In this document: in pieces, positions 16,312-24,280 of the stretch
Layout of the letters: every line of letters starts with the position of its first letter
Position numbering within the stretch: position 1 is the stretch's first letter
Assembly (NCBI GenBank): GCA_003222115.1
Contig: QHUL01000066.1
Location: 1 to 50,415 of the forward strand
Length of the DNA: 50,415 bases
Direction of reading: 5' to 3'
Source of the DNA: Gemmatimonadota bacterium
Lineage (GTDB): Bacteria > Gemmatimonadota > Gemmatimonadetes > Gemmatimonadales > GWC2-71-9
Program-made: the position numbers and the translations under genes
The notes under the pieces: generated by a model
The model's input: the letters and a program-made list of their open reading frames with translations, nothing else
The model's database searches: none
What the model was told of the DNA's origin: nothing

Positions 16312-17492
16312 TGCCCGACTGCGACGTGCTGGTCGTGGGCGCCGGGCCCGCCGGCTCCATCGCGGCCTGGGAAGCGAAGCGCGCGGCTCCCGAACTCGAC
16401 GTCGTGCTACTCGAGCGCGATCGCGTGGTCGGCCTCCCCGTGCGGTGCGCCGAAGGCGTGGGGGACGCCGGGTTGCGCGAGTTCGTCGATCCCGACGGCG
16501 CGCCCTGGGTGGCGCGCCGCATCACGCGCATCATCTTCGTCGCGCCGGACGACACCGAGGTGCCCGTCGCCGAGGGGAGGACCGTGGCGTGGATCCTCGA
16601 CCGCACCCGCTTCGACGCCTTCCTCGCCGCGGGGGCGGCGGCCGCCGGCGTCGAGGTCCGCGTGGCGACGGAGGCAGCGGGGATGGAGCGCGACCCCGAC
16701 GGTCGCTGGCACGTGCGCGTCCGGGGACCGGGGGGGAACGAGGAGACGCTGTGCGCCCGGCTCGTGATCGGGGCGGACGGGGTCGAGGCGATGGTGGGCC
16801 GGTGGGCAGGCCTGGACACGCGCGTGCCGGCCCGCGACATGGAATCCTGCGCGCAGTACGTGGTGCAGAACGTCCAATTCGATCCCGACGCGGTGTACCT
16901 CCAGTTCGGTGATCGCATCGCTCCCGGGGGCTACGCTTGGCTGTTCCCCAAGGGCGTGGGGATCGCGAACGTGGGGCTCGGGATCGTGGCCCTCAGGGCC
17001 GACGGGCGGAACGCGCGCGAGTACCTCGACGCCTGGATCGCGCGACGCTACCCCGGGAGCGCGACCGTCGGAGCCACAGTGGGTGGCGTCATCGTCAACC
17101 CGACCATCAAGCAGACCTACGGCGACGGCGTCCTGATCGCCGGCGACGCTGCGCACATGGTCAACCCGCTGTCCGGCGCCGGGATCGTGAACGCGATGAA
17201 GGGGGGGCGGCTCGCCGGCCGGGCCGCGGCGGCGGCGATCCGCGTCGGGGACACCGGCGCACGCCGGCTGTCCGCCTATCATCAGGCGTGGATGGAGCTG
17301 TTAGGAGACGACCACCGCACGTACTACCGTATCAAGCAGGCGCTGGATGGCCTGGATGACGGGTTCTACAACGCCCTGGCCCGTACCGTGAACGGCATCC
17401 CGGAAGCGAAGCGCTCGCTTCGCAAAGTGTTCGCGCACGCGCTCGTGAAGCATCCCCAGCTGATCCCCGTGGCGGCGCGGTATTTCGTCTGA
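16311..17492 (+). CDS. geranylgeranyl reductase-family flavoprotein
   Basis: FAD enzyme of the GGR family, which saturates isoprenoid double bonds (lipid, quinone or chlorophyll side chains). 393 residues. Seen: Rossmann dinucleotide motif VVGAGPAGSIAAWEAKR (7-23), the cysteine/EG motif RCAEGVGDAGL, W-x-LDRTRFDAFLA, VIGADGVEAMVGRWAG, YAWLFPKGVGIANVGLG, and the second FAD motif LIAGDAAHMVNPLSGAGI with NAMKGGRLAG. Coupled to a ferredoxin, as expected for reductases using low-potential electrons. In a non-phototroph menaquinone or membrane-lipid saturation is the likeliest role; substrate cannot be read from sequence. Its stop is next to a heptamer-repeat palindrome. Confidence 0.9.
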   Translation: MPDCDVLVVGAGPAGSIAAWEAKRAAPELDVVLLERDRVVGLPVRCAEGVGDAGLREFVDPDGAPWVARRITRIIFVAPDDTEVPVAEGRTVAWILDRTRFDAFLAAGAAAAGVEVRVATEAAGMERDPDGRWHVRVRGPGGNEETLCARLVIGADGVEAMVGRWAGLDTRVPARDMESCAQYVVQNVQFDPDAVYLQFGDRIAPGGYAWLFPKGVGIANVGLGIVALRADGRNAREYLDAWIARRYPGSATVGATVGGVIVNPTIKQTYGDGVLIAGDAAHMVNPLSGAGIVNAMKGGRLAGRAAAAAIRVGDTGARRLSAYHQAWMELLGDDHRTYYRIKQALDGLDDGFYNALARTVNGIPEAKRSLRKVFAHALVKHPQLIPVAARYFV

Positions 17493-17496
17493 CATT

Positions 17497-17545
17497 AGAC
17501 ATCAGACATCAGACGTCAGCCCCTGATGTCTGACGTCTGACGTCT
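17497..17545. repeat. palindromic heptamer-repeat element, copy 1
   Basis: Left arm of 23 bp made of AGACATC/AGACGTC units, 3-base loop, right arm of 23 bp made of the complement; arms differ at three transition positions. Lies between convergent gene ends and reads through the last codons and stop of the deacetylase gene. Could act as a bidirectional transcript-end hairpin. Related copies at 36487 and 40757. Confidence 0.8.
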
Positions 17546-18370
17546 CAAAGTCAGCATTAGGCTGGTCCCAACGGCGCACCGATTGGCAAGATCGGCAACC
17601 AGTATCCCCAGCGCACCAAGGCGATCCCCTCGCAAGCCGAGCGGCCGACTCCCCATGTCCCACACGTAGACCGGCACTCTTGCCACGTTAAGCGTGTTCC
17701 CGTTTCCCCCCCTCCCCCTCCCCCTGCCCCCTCGCACTCCCCCGAACCCCAGCTCGTAGCCGGCCGCCGCCGCAAGCCGCTCGATGCGCGCGTCACTCGC
17801 CCCGAACGGATACGCCACCGCCCGGCCGGCTGCTTCCCCCAACCGCGCGCACAGCGTCTCGCGCGAGCGAGCCAGCTCCGCCGCCGCCGGCGCGTCGGCC
17901 AGCCAGGTGAGGCGCACGTGCGACGCGCTGTGGGAGGCGAAATCGAACCCTCGCGCGCGCCACGCTTCGATGGCCGGCCAGTCGAGGTGCGCCAGCCGGC
18001 GCCACGTGTAGCGGACGTCCCACGTGTTGGTACGGCCGACGTGATCGGTGATCAAAAACGTCGTCGCCGTGAAACTCAGCTCGGCGAGCAGCGGATAGGC
18101 GTGGTCGGCGATTGAGGCGTAGCCGTCGTCGAACGTCAACAAGAAAACCTTCGAAGGCGTGGGGGCGTGGGGGAGTGGGGCGTGGCGTGTACGGCGGACC
18201 GCAGCTGCGAACTCGGCGAGCGTCAACGTGCGCCAGCCGGCCTCCGCCAGCGCGCGCATCTGGCGCGCGAACACCGAACGGCCGATCCGGGTGACGCCGA
18301 GCTCGGGTGGCCCGGCAATGCGGTGGTAGCAGAGGACGGGAGGAGCGGCTACGCCATGTACAGTTCCCAC
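17516..18370 (-). CDS. polysaccharide deacetylase (NodB fold), rebuilt 5' end
   Basis: Carbohydrate esterase family 4 type deacetylase acting on N-acetylated sugars. 284 residues. Seen: PVLCYHRIAG near the start, catalytic/metal TFDDGY (about 79-84), HSASH metal-binding motif, and YPFGASD. Two sequence oddities: a Pro/His loop RHAPLPHAPTPSK and a Gly/Arg loop GGRGRGRGGNGN, both from G/C-run DNA, and a C-terminus (RRQTSDIRG) translated from the heptamer repeat. The GTG at 18370 lies inside the 3' end of the VOC gene. A 38-bp remnant at 18841-18878 (GTG ACG CCC CCC GTC...) preserves what seems to be the original start next to prpE. Confidence 0.9.
   Translation of the reverse strand: MGTVHGVAAPPVLCYHRIAGPPELGVTRIGRSVFARQMRALAEAGWRTLTLAEFAAAVRRTRHAPLPHAPTPSKVFLLTFDDGYASIADHAYPLLAELSFTATTFLITDHVGRTNTWDVRYTWRRLAHLDWPAIEAWRARGFDFASHSASHVRLTWLADAPAAAELARSRETLCARLGEAAGRAVAYPFGASDARIERLAAAAGYELGFGGVRGGRGRGRGGNGNTLNVARVPVYVWDMGSRPLGLRGDRLGALGILVADLANRCAVGTSLMLTLRRQTSDIRG
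17706..17731 (-). repeat. G-rich low-complexity insert in deacetylase
   Basis: C7-T-C5-T-C5-TG-C5 on the plus strand. Encodes the Gly/Arg loop RGGRGRGRGG on the minus strand. Confidence 0.6.
18161..18185 (+). repeat. GGGGCGT-type tandem insert in deacetylase (opposite strand)
   Basis: G5-CGT-G5-AGT-G4-CGTGG on the plus strand, similar to the units in dxr and accB but C-rich in the sense of this gene, giving the loop HAPLPHAPTP. Confidence 0.55.
18312..18340. repeat. 29-bp direct repeat, copy within the deacetylase gene
   Basis: Exactly repeated at 18841-18869. Encodes PVLCYHRIAG in the deacetylase reading frame. The two copies bracket a 500-bp segment containing the VOC gene. Confidence 0.95.
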
Positions 18371-18741
18371 GCAATCCGATCGGGGTCTTTGAACGCGACG
18401 TAGCGCTTGCCAAGCGTCTCGTCCTTCTTCACCCCAGTATTTTCGATGCCGGCCTGAGTCAGCGCCTTGGCGACCCGAGTGAGCTCGGTCTCGTCCTGGC
18501 AGGCAACGGCAAGATGATCGAGACCGACGCGAAAGGGATTGAACGTATCGCCCTTGGGTGTCCCCTTGGCCGGAGCCCGGATGCCAACGGCGGTGTTTCC
18601 GGCCAGGATGACGAGGAGATCTGGCTGCTCGAGGGCGACCGGAAACCCCAGCGTCTCGGCGTAGAACTGCCTGGCGCGGCGGAAATCAGCGACGCGAAGC
18701 GTGACGTGATGGACGCCGGGTGTCTTGATGTTGATTGCCAT
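18349..18741 (-). CDS. VOC/glyoxalase-fold protein
   Basis: 130 residues, one vicinal-oxygen-chelate unit pair: PGVHHVTLRVADFRRARQFYAETLGF at the N-terminus, VGLDHLAVACQDETEL in the middle, and KDPDRIAWELY at the end, with His/Glu ligands (H12, H76-like His in LDHLA, E near 127) consistent with metal binding. Members include glyoxalase I, dioxygenases, epimerases and antibiotic-binding proteins; substrate unknown. ATG at 18741 has GGAGG eight bases upstream. Its 3' end overlaps the deacetylase start by 22 nt. VOC genes are frequent integron cassette passengers, and this one sits in a direct-repeat-flanked insertion. Confidence 0.9.
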   Translation of the reverse strand: MAINIKTPGVHHVTLRVADFRRARQFYAETLGFPVALEQPDLLVILAGNTAVGIRAPAKGTPKGDTFNPFRVGLDHLAVACQDETELTRVAKALTQAGIENTGVKKDETLGKRYVAFKDPDRIAWELYMA

Positions 18742-18784
18742 CGGTCGATCCTCCGAACCTTCTCCAACGAGGATACCTGTCGCC

Positions 18785-18837
18785 GCCTAAGGGATCGCGC
18801 TTAAGGTGCAGGCCGACGCCCGTCGCCGCAACGGCGG
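18785..18837 (-). repeat. attC-like right half-site, minus orientation
   Basis: On the minus strand CTTAAGCGCGATCC is followed by CTTAGGC (18791-18785), one base from the GTTRRRY core. It matches the right ends of the sites at 2337, 2996 and 4489. The inner part includes the hairpin CGCCG-TTG-CGGCG. About 40 bp of it recur at 22368-22407. It lies 5' of the VOC gene, where the upstream cassette border should be. Confidence 0.6.
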
Positions 18838-18840
18838 CGG

Positions 18841-18878
18841 CCGGCAATGCGGTGGTAGCAGAGGACGGGGGGCGTCAC
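18841..18878 (-). pseudogene. stranded 5' end of the deacetylase gene
   Basis: GTG at 18878-18876 followed by ACG CCC and then the 29-bp repeat (PVLCYHRIA...) gives MTPPVLCYHRIAG, the natural beginning of such deacetylases, three bases after the prpE TGA. Beyond 18841 the frame runs into foreign DNA and stops after a further dozen codons. It is the leftover of the gene start after the VOC insertion. Confidence 0.75.
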
Positions 18879-18881
18879 ATG

Positions 18882-20780
18882 TCAGCGGTGGGGATAGCCG
18901 AGTGTCGCCAGCGCCGCCGTGATCTCGTCCAGAATCACCGGGTCGTCGATGGTGGGCGGGACGCGATATTCGATCCCGTCCGCGATCTTCTTGATCGTGC
19001 CGCGCAGGACCTTGCCGGAGCGCGTCTTGGGCAGCCGCGGCACGACCGTCGCGGTCTTGAAGCACGCGACCGGCCCGATCCGCTCGCGCACCATGGCGAC
19101 CAGGTCGTGGGCGACGGCCTCGGGCGCGTGGCGCACCCCTGCCTTCAGCACGATGAATCCCAGCGGGATCTCGCCCTTGAGCGCGTCCGCCACGCCCACC
19201 ACGGCGCACTCGGCCACGTCGGGATGGGAGGCCAGCACCTCCTCCATCGCACCCGTGGAGAGCCGGTGACCGGCCACGTTGATGATGTCGTCCGTCCGGC
19301 TCATCACCCAGAGATAGCCGTCGGCGTCCTTGTAACCGGCGTCGGCTGTGAGGTAGTAGCCGGGATACGCGCTCAGATAGGATTGGACGAAGCCCGCGTC
19401 GTTGTTCCACAGGGTGGGCAGGCAGCCGGGCGGCAGGGGCAACTTGATCACGATGCTCCCGGTCTGGCCCGCGGGAACCTCGCTGCCATCCGGTCCCAGC
19501 ACGCGCACGTCGTACCCGGGGACCGCCCGCGCGCACGAGCCGGGCTTCACGGGAAGCATCCCCAGGCCGAGGCAGTTCGCGGCGATCGGCCACCCCGTTT
19601 CGGTCTGCCACCAGTGGTCGATCACGGGCACGCCAAGCCGCTGCTCCGCCCAGCCGAGCGTGTCGGAGTCGCACCGCTCGCCGGCGAGGAACAGGGTCCG
19701 AAAGCGGCTGAGATCGTAGCGCCGGACGTGCTCGCCGCCGGGGTCGTCGCGCTTGATGGCCCGGATCGCCGTGGGCGCGGTGAACTGGACCCGCACGCCG
19801 TGCTGGGAGATCACGCGCCAGAAAGCGCCCGGGTCGGGTGTGCCGACCGGCTTTCCTTCGTAGAGGATCGTCGTGTTGCCGTTGAACAGAGGGCCGTACA
19901 GGATGTAGGAGTGGCCCACGACCCACCCCAGGTCGGACGCCGCCCAGTAGACCTCTCCGGGCTCCACGCCGAAGATGTATTTCATGCTCCACGTGAGCGC
20001 GACCAGGTGCCCGCCGTTGTCGCGGACGACCCCCTTCGGCATGCCGGTCGTCCCCGAGGTGTAGAGGATGTACAGCGGATCGGTCGCCTCTACCGGCACG
20101 CACTCCGCCGGCTGCGCTCCCGCCATGAGCTCCGACCAGTCCGCGTCGCGACCCGGGACCAGCGAGGCCCGCTCTTGCGGTCGCTGGAGCATGATGCAGC
20201 GGCTCGGCTTGGCCGCGGCGAGCTCGATTGCCTTGTCGAGGAGCAGCTTGTAGGGCACGACGCGGTTCCCCTCGATGCCGCACGAGGCGGAGACGATGAC
20301 CTTCGGCGCCGCATGGCTGATGCGGGCCGCCAGCTCGTGGGACGCGAAGCCCCCGAACACCACCGAGTGGATCGCGCCGATCCGGGCGCACGCGAGCATC
20401 GCGACGGCCGCCTCGGGCACCATCGGCATGTAGATGATGACCCGGTCGCCTTTGCCGACGCCCTGCCCCTTGAGCACGCCCGCGAAGCGGGAGACCTGCT
20501 CCAGCAGGGCGCGATACGTGAAGCAGGTGATCGTCTGAGTGACGGGGCTGTCGTAGATGAGAGCCGGCTGGTCGCCGCGGCCGGACGCCACGTGCCGATC
20601 GAGGGCGTTATAGCACGTGTTGACGACGCCACCCGAGAACCAGCGATAGTAAGGCGGCCGCGACGCGTCGAGGACCCGGTTCCAACGCCTGTACCAGTGG
20701 ACGCTGTCGGCGGCCTCCGCCCAGAACCGTTCGGGCTCGTTGCGCCACCGCGCATACACCTGGTCCTGCGTGCCGGGCAT
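18882..20780 (-). CDS. prpE: propionyl-CoA synthetase (acyl-CoA synthetase)
   Basis: AMP-forming ligase activating propionate (or acetate) to its CoA ester. 632 residues. Seen: acetyl-CoA-synthetase-like N-terminus (WFSGGVVNTCYNALDRH), P-loop YILYTSGTTGMPKGVVRDNGGH, adenylate motif HWWQTETGWPIAAN, hinge YLWVMSRTDDIINVAGHRLS and the acetylatable lysine motif PKTRSGKVLRGTI at the C-terminus. WWQTETGWPI and VVRDNGG are closer to PrpE/ACSS3 than to Acs. ATG 20780 is preferred to an in-frame TTG at 20801. It could feed the propionyl-CoA carboxylase-like genes at 37-43 kb. Followed originally by the deacetylase. Confidence 0.92.
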   Translation of the reverse strand: MPGTQDQVYARWRNEPERFWAEAADSVHWYRRWNRVLDASRPPYYRWFSGGVVNTCYNALDRHVASGRGDQPALIYDSPVTQTITCFTYRALLEQVSRFAGVLKGQGVGKGDRVIIYMPMVPEAAVAMLACARIGAIHSVVFGGFASHELAARISHAAPKVIVSASCGIEGNRVVPYKLLLDKAIELAAAKPSRCIMLQRPQERASLVPGRDADWSELMAGAQPAECVPVEATDPLYILYTSGTTGMPKGVVRDNGGHLVALTWSMKYIFGVEPGEVYWAASDLGWVVGHSYILYGPLFNGNTTILYEGKPVGTPDPGAFWRVISQHGVRVQFTAPTAIRAIKRDDPGGEHVRRYDLSRFRTLFLAGERCDSDTLGWAEQRLGVPVIDHWWQTETGWPIAANCLGLGMLPVKPGSCARAVPGYDVRVLGPDGSEVPAGQTGSIVIKLPLPPGCLPTLWNNDAGFVQSYLSAYPGYYLTADAGYKDADGYLWVMSRTDDIINVAGHRLSTGAMEEVLASHPDVAECAVVGVADALKGEIPLGFIVLKAGVRHAPEAVAHDLVAMVRERIGPVACFKTATVVPRLPKTRSGKVLRGTIKKIADGIEYRVPPTIDDPVILDEITAALATLGYPHR

Positions 20781-20809
20781 TCGCTCTCGGGCTCCGGGCA
20801 ATCGTGTGC

Positions 20810-22336
20810 TCAGCTCGCCGACGCGACCTCGTACAAGTACTCCACGTACGAGCGCACTGCACCGTCAATCCCTTGCACCTTCGGGTTCGTCGACTCGATG
20901 ACGTAGTACTCGTCCGGGGCGTGGGCGCCGCTGCCGTGGCCGAGTCCGAAGTGACCTGCGGGGAGCCTTAGCGGGTCCCCCGTGAACACGTAACCGGGCC
21001 ATGAGCCGGCGTTGCGCGGCAGCACGATCGGGTCGATCCGAGAGCGTCGGTACACGGTCTCCTGCACCCGGATGAGCAGCGCGTCGGCGGGCGTGCTCGT
21101 GGGGTCGTAACCGCCCGTCATGTTCACCTCGATATCCCCGAACCCCCGCTTCGCCAGGTGCGCCTTGAGCGCAGCCAGCGCCTCGGCGGCGGTCATGTCC
21201 GGCACGAGCCGCAGGTCGAGCTTCGCCACGGCCTTGTGCGGCAAGATCGTCTTCCCGCCGGGCCCCGTGTACCCGCCGACCAGGCCTTCGATGTTGACCG
21301 TGGGGCGCGACATCAGCAGCTCCAATGCCTCCGGCCAGCTCACGTCGCGCACCCAACGTTCCACACCGAGCAACTGCTTCGCGGCGCGCTCGTCGAGGCG
21401 ACGCGCCGCATCCGCGAGCATCGCCCGCTCGGTGGCAGAAAGGGGGCGCGCCTTGTCGGCGAAGCCCTCGATCGCGGGATCGTTACCGTCGGGCGACACC
21501 AGTGTCGCGAGTGCCTGCACCAGGTGCCACGCCGGGCTGTCCACGCGTGCCTTGTTGCTCGAATGAATGTCTTGCCGCGGCCCGCGGCCCCAGTGCTCGC
21601 CGCTCGCGGTCAGCTCGCATTCGATCACGCCCTTGGCGCCGAGCGTGATGGTCACCTGTCCGTCGAGTCCCTGGGCGGCGGAGGGCATGAAGATGCCGAT
21701 GGAACGCTTGAGCGCCGCGAGCACCTCCGGCTGCCGTACGATCTGGGGGAAGTGCGGCGAGCCGATCTCCTCCTCGCCCTCGGCGACGAGCACGAAGTTC
21801 ACCGGGGGCTTGCGGCCGGCCCCGCGGATGGCGTGGAGGGCGGCAAGGAACGCGGCCTCCGGCCCCTTCTGGTTCACCGCGCCGCGGCCGACCAGCACCT
21901 TGCCCAGACCGGGCCTGTCGACGAGCGCGGCCTGCCAGGGCGGCGAGGTCCACTCGGCGGGATCCGCCTGCTTCACGTCGTACATGAAGTAGAGCCCCAG
22001 GGTGCGGGGCGCCCCGGCGTCGAGCGTGGCGAAGATGCCGGGCTGACCGTCGGTGGGCAGCTTCGTGACTTGACCGAACCCCGCCTCCCGCAGCATCCGC
22101 ATCGTGAGCTCGCAGCCCTCGTTCATGCCCCGGTTCTCGGCGGCGATCGATGGCTGCCGGATCCATTGCTGCAGACGCTCGACGCCCTCGTCGTGCCGCT
22201 TCGCGATCTGCGCGAACACGGGGGTCAGGTCGGGTTCGGCTTTCCGGGGTCGGCCCGGCAATGCGATAGCAACGGCGGCGGCTGCCGCGTCCTCGAGGAA
22301 GGCTCGTCGATCGATGAGAGGTGGCCGCAAGCGCAT
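20810..22336 (-). CDS. secreted M20-like hydrolase with atypical metal site
   Basis: 508 residues, M20/M25/M40 peptidase fold. The N-terminus DRRAFLEDAAAAAVAIALPG is a twin-arginine-type signal, so export is likely. Seen: the first ligand motif reads LYFMYDVKQAD instead of GHxD, the bridging position reads GRGAVNQKGP (Asn instead of Asp), the catalytic acid region is intact (AEGEEEIGSPHF), dimerisation domain around 240-410, and the last ligand GSGAHAPDEYYVIES is present. The missing His and Asp suggest a mono-metal or altered enzyme; these replacements may be shared by a subfamily. ATG 22336 has GGAGG six bases upstream. Ends 29 bp before prpE. Confidence 0.85.
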   Translation of the reverse strand: MRLRPPLIDRRAFLEDAAAAAVAIALPGRPRKAEPDLTPVFAQIAKRHDEGVERLQQWIRQPSIAAENRGMNEGCELTMRMLREAGFGQVTKLPTDGQPGIFATLDAGAPRTLGLYFMYDVKQADPAEWTSPPWQAALVDRPGLGKVLVGRGAVNQKGPEAAFLAALHAIRGAGRKPPVNFVLVAEGEEEIGSPHFPQIVRQPEVLAALKRSIGIFMPSAAQGLDGQVTITLGAKGVIECELTASGEHWGRGPRQDIHSSNKARVDSPAWHLVQALATLVSPDGNDPAIEGFADKARPLSATERAMLADAARRLDERAAKQLLGVERWVRDVSWPEALELLMSRPTVNIEGLVGGYTGPGGKTILPHKAVAKLDLRLVPDMTAAEALAALKAHLAKRGFGDIEVNMTGGYDPTSTPADALLIRVQETVYRRSRIDPIVLPRNAGSWPGYVFTGDPLRLPAGHFGLGHGSGAHAPDEYYVIESTNPKVQGIDGAVRSYVEYLYEVASAS

Positions 22337-22367
22337 AAGCGACCTCCAAGGCAGAGAGAGGGTTCGG

Positions 22368-22407
22368 CGCTTAAAGTGCAGGCCCACGCCCGTCGCCGCA
22401 ACGGCGG
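22368..22407 (-). repeat. 40-bp repeat related to the attC-like half-site
   Basis: 38 of 40 bases match 18798-18837, including TTAA-GTGCAGGCC and the CGCCG-TTG-CGGCG hairpin. It lies 31 bp upstream of the M20-like gene and in the same orientation relative to it. The core sequence next to it is not GTTRRRY-like, so it is at best a decayed site, or a shared regulatory or REP-like hairpin. Confidence 0.6.
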
Positions 22408-22470
22408 GCTCGGCCGAGCGCCTCGCAGCCGCCGCGCTTATCTTGCTTACCCCCGAGCGACGGAGCACCG

Positions 22471-23151
22471 ATGAATTGCCTCGCCTGGAGACCCGTCCCG
22501 CTGCTGACTCTCGCCCTCCTCGGTGCCGGTTGCCGCAGAGCCGAGCATCGGGACGCCGCGACCACCGGCGCCCCCGACTTCCGCAATCCCGCGAGTGCCG
22601 CCATGAGAGTGCGGGCTCCCGCGACGTTCCGAGCCCGCTTCGAGACCAGCAAGGGCGCCTTCGTGATCGAGGTCCAGCGCGAGTGGGCCCCGCTCGGGGC
22701 CGACCGCTTCTACAACCTCGTGAAGAGCGGCTATTACGACGGCACGCGGTTCTTCCGCGTCATCGCGGGCTTCATGGCGCAGTTCGGCATCCACGGCGAT
22801 CCGCGGGTGGCCGCCGTGTGGCGCGACGCGCGGATTGCGGACGACCCGGTGCGGCAGCACAACACGCGCGGCATGGTGAGCTTCGCGACCGCGGGCCCGG
22901 GTACGCGCACCACGCAGCTCTTCATCAACTACGGCAACAACAGCGCACTGGACGGCGTGGGGTTTTCGCCGTTCGGTCGCGTGGTCGAGGGCATGGACGT
23001 GGTGGACCGGTTGTACGCGGGATATGGCGAAGGCGCGCCGCGCGGCCGTGGCCCCGACCAGGGCCGCATCCAGGCCGAGGGCAACGCGTACCTCGAGCGC
23101 GGGTTCTCCCAGCTGGACTCCGTCACCCGGGCGACGATCGTCGCGCCGTAG
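22471..23151 (+). CDS. cyclophilin-type peptidyl-prolyl isomerase, lipoprotein
   Basis: 226 residues. Signal with lipobox LLGAGC (C21), so membrane-anchored on the periplasmic side. Cyclophilin domain from about 53 to 215: FETSKGAFVIEVQREWAP, FYNLVKSGYYDGTRFFRVIAGFMAQFG with catalytic Arg in FFRV, MVSFATAGPGTRTTQLFIN, and LDGVGFSPFGRVVEGMDVVD. It should speed prolyl isomerisation of exported proteins. Single plus-strand gene, divergent from the M20-like gene and convergent with ald, three bases from its stop. Confidence 0.94.
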   Translation: MNCLAWRPVPLLTLALLGAGCRRAEHRDAATTGAPDFRNPASAAMRVRAPATFRARFETSKGAFVIEVQREWAPLGADRFYNLVKSGYYDGTRFFRVIAGFMAQFGIHGDPRVAAVWRDARIADDPVRQHNTRGMVSFATAGPGTRTTQLFINYGNNSALDGVGFSPFGRVVEGMDVVDRLYAGYGEGAPRGRGPDQGRIQAEGNAYLERGFSQLDSVTRATIVAP

Positions 23152-23154
23152 CCG

Positions 23155-24267
23155 TCACACCAGCGTCTTGGGATCCGCGAGCGGCAGCCCGAACGCTTCC
23201 GCCACACCCGGGTAGACCACCTTCCCCTCGACGACGTTCAGCCCGAGGAACAGCGCCGCATCCTCGCGGCACGCCTGCCGCCAGCCGTGCTTCGCCAGCC
23301 GCTTGGCATACGCGAACGTGGCGTTGGTGAGGGCCAAGGTGGACGTGCGCGGCACGCCGCCCGGCATGTTGGCCACCCCGTAGTGAATGATCCCGTCCAC
23401 GACGTAGGTCGGGTTCTCGTGGGTCGTGGGCTTGATCGTCTCGATGCAGCCGCCCTGGTCCACGGCGACGTCCACGATCACCGAGCCCGGCTTCATCAGC
23501 TTCAGGTCCTCGCGGCGCACCAGCTTCGGCGCCTTGGCCCCCGGGAGCAGCACCGCGCCGATCACGAGATCGGCCTTGCGCAGCTGCTCGACCAGGTTGT
23601 GGCGATTGGAGAAGAGAGGATCGACGTTGGGCGGGAGGATATCGGCGAGGTAGCGCAGGCGGTCGAGCGAGAGGTCGAGCAGCGTGACGTGCGCGCCCAG
23701 CCCCGCCGCCATCTTCGCGGCGTTCGCGCCGACCGTCCCCCCGCCGATGATCAGCACCTCGGCCGGCAGCACGCCCGGCACGCCACCCAGCAGGACGCCG
23801 CTGCCGCCGTACACCTTCTCCAGGTACTTCGCCCCCTCCTGCACGGCCATGCGACCGGCCACCTCGCTCATCGGCGTGAGCAGCGGCAGCTCGCCGGAGG
23901 GGAGCTGCACCGTCTCGTAGGCGATCGCCACGATGTTCGACCGAATCACGGCCCGGGTGAGCGGCTCGGACGCGGCGAAGTGGAAGTAGGTGAAGACGAC
24001 CTGGCCCTTCCGCATGCACGGCCACTCCGGCTCGACCGGCTCTTTCACCTTGAGCACCATCTCGGATCGGGCCCAGACGTCGGCCGCCGTGGGGACGATG
24101 GTCGCGCCGAACGCGCGGTAGGCGTCGTCGGGGAAGCCCGACCCCATGCCGGCGCCCTGCTCGACAAACAGCGTGTGCCCGTCGCCCCGCAGCGACTCCG
24201 CCCCCGCCGGCACCAGCGCCACACGGTGCTCGGCCGTCTTGATCTCTCTCGGGACCCCGACGATCAT
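23155..24267 (-). CDS. ald: alanine dehydrogenase
   Basis: NAD-dependent, reversible oxidative deamination of L-alanine to pyruvate and ammonia. 370 residues, family length. Seen: [20 protein letters not shown] at the N-terminus, pyruvate-binding R15, catalytic K75 (VLKVKEP) and H96 (TYFHFA), [17 protein letters not shown] loop [15 protein letters not shown], and [14 protein letters not shown] with the second catalytic Asp. ATG 24267 has GGAG close upstream. Between it and M16 lies a three-copy 14-bp tandem repeat. Last gene of the rpsO-pnp-M16-ald series. Confidence 0.97.
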   Translation of the reverse strand: MIVGVPREIKTAEHRVALVPAGAESLRGDGHTLFVEQGAGMGSGFPDDAYRAFGATIVPTAADVWARSEMVLKVKEPVEPEWPCMRKGQVVFTYFHFAASEPLTRAVIRSNIVAIAYETVQLPSGELPLLTPMSEVAGRMAVQEGAKYLEKVYGGSGVLLGGVPGVLPAEVLIIGGGTVGANAAKMAAGLGAHVTLLDLSLDRLRYLADILPPNVDPLFSNRHNLVEQLRKADLVIGAVLLPGAKAPKLVRREDLKLMKPGSVIVDVAVDQGGCIETIKPTTHENPTYVVDGIIHYGVANMPGGVPRTSTLALTNATFAYAKRLAKHGWRQACREDAALFLGLNVVEGKVVYPGVAEAFGLPLADPKTLV

Positions 24268-24280
24268 GCCCGCTCCGTCG

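Larger units (their letters stand above)
18341..18840 (-). mobile_element. VOC-gene insertion flanked by 29-bp target duplication
   Basis: 500 bp between two exact 29-bp direct repeats, both derived from the 5' coding region of the deacetylase. In the direction of the VOC gene it reads: repeat, attC-like right half (18837-18785), VOC gene, 8 bp, repeat. Removing one repeat plus the segment restores a continuous deacetylase ORF starting GTG ACG CCC three bases after the prpE stop. This copies the logic of the 1038-5494 island. Confidence 0.75.

Noticed and set aside
17497-17545. CRISPR-like reading of the tandem heptamers
   Set aside because: Units are 7 bp without spacers and there are no cas genes; the arms are inverted copies forming a hairpin.
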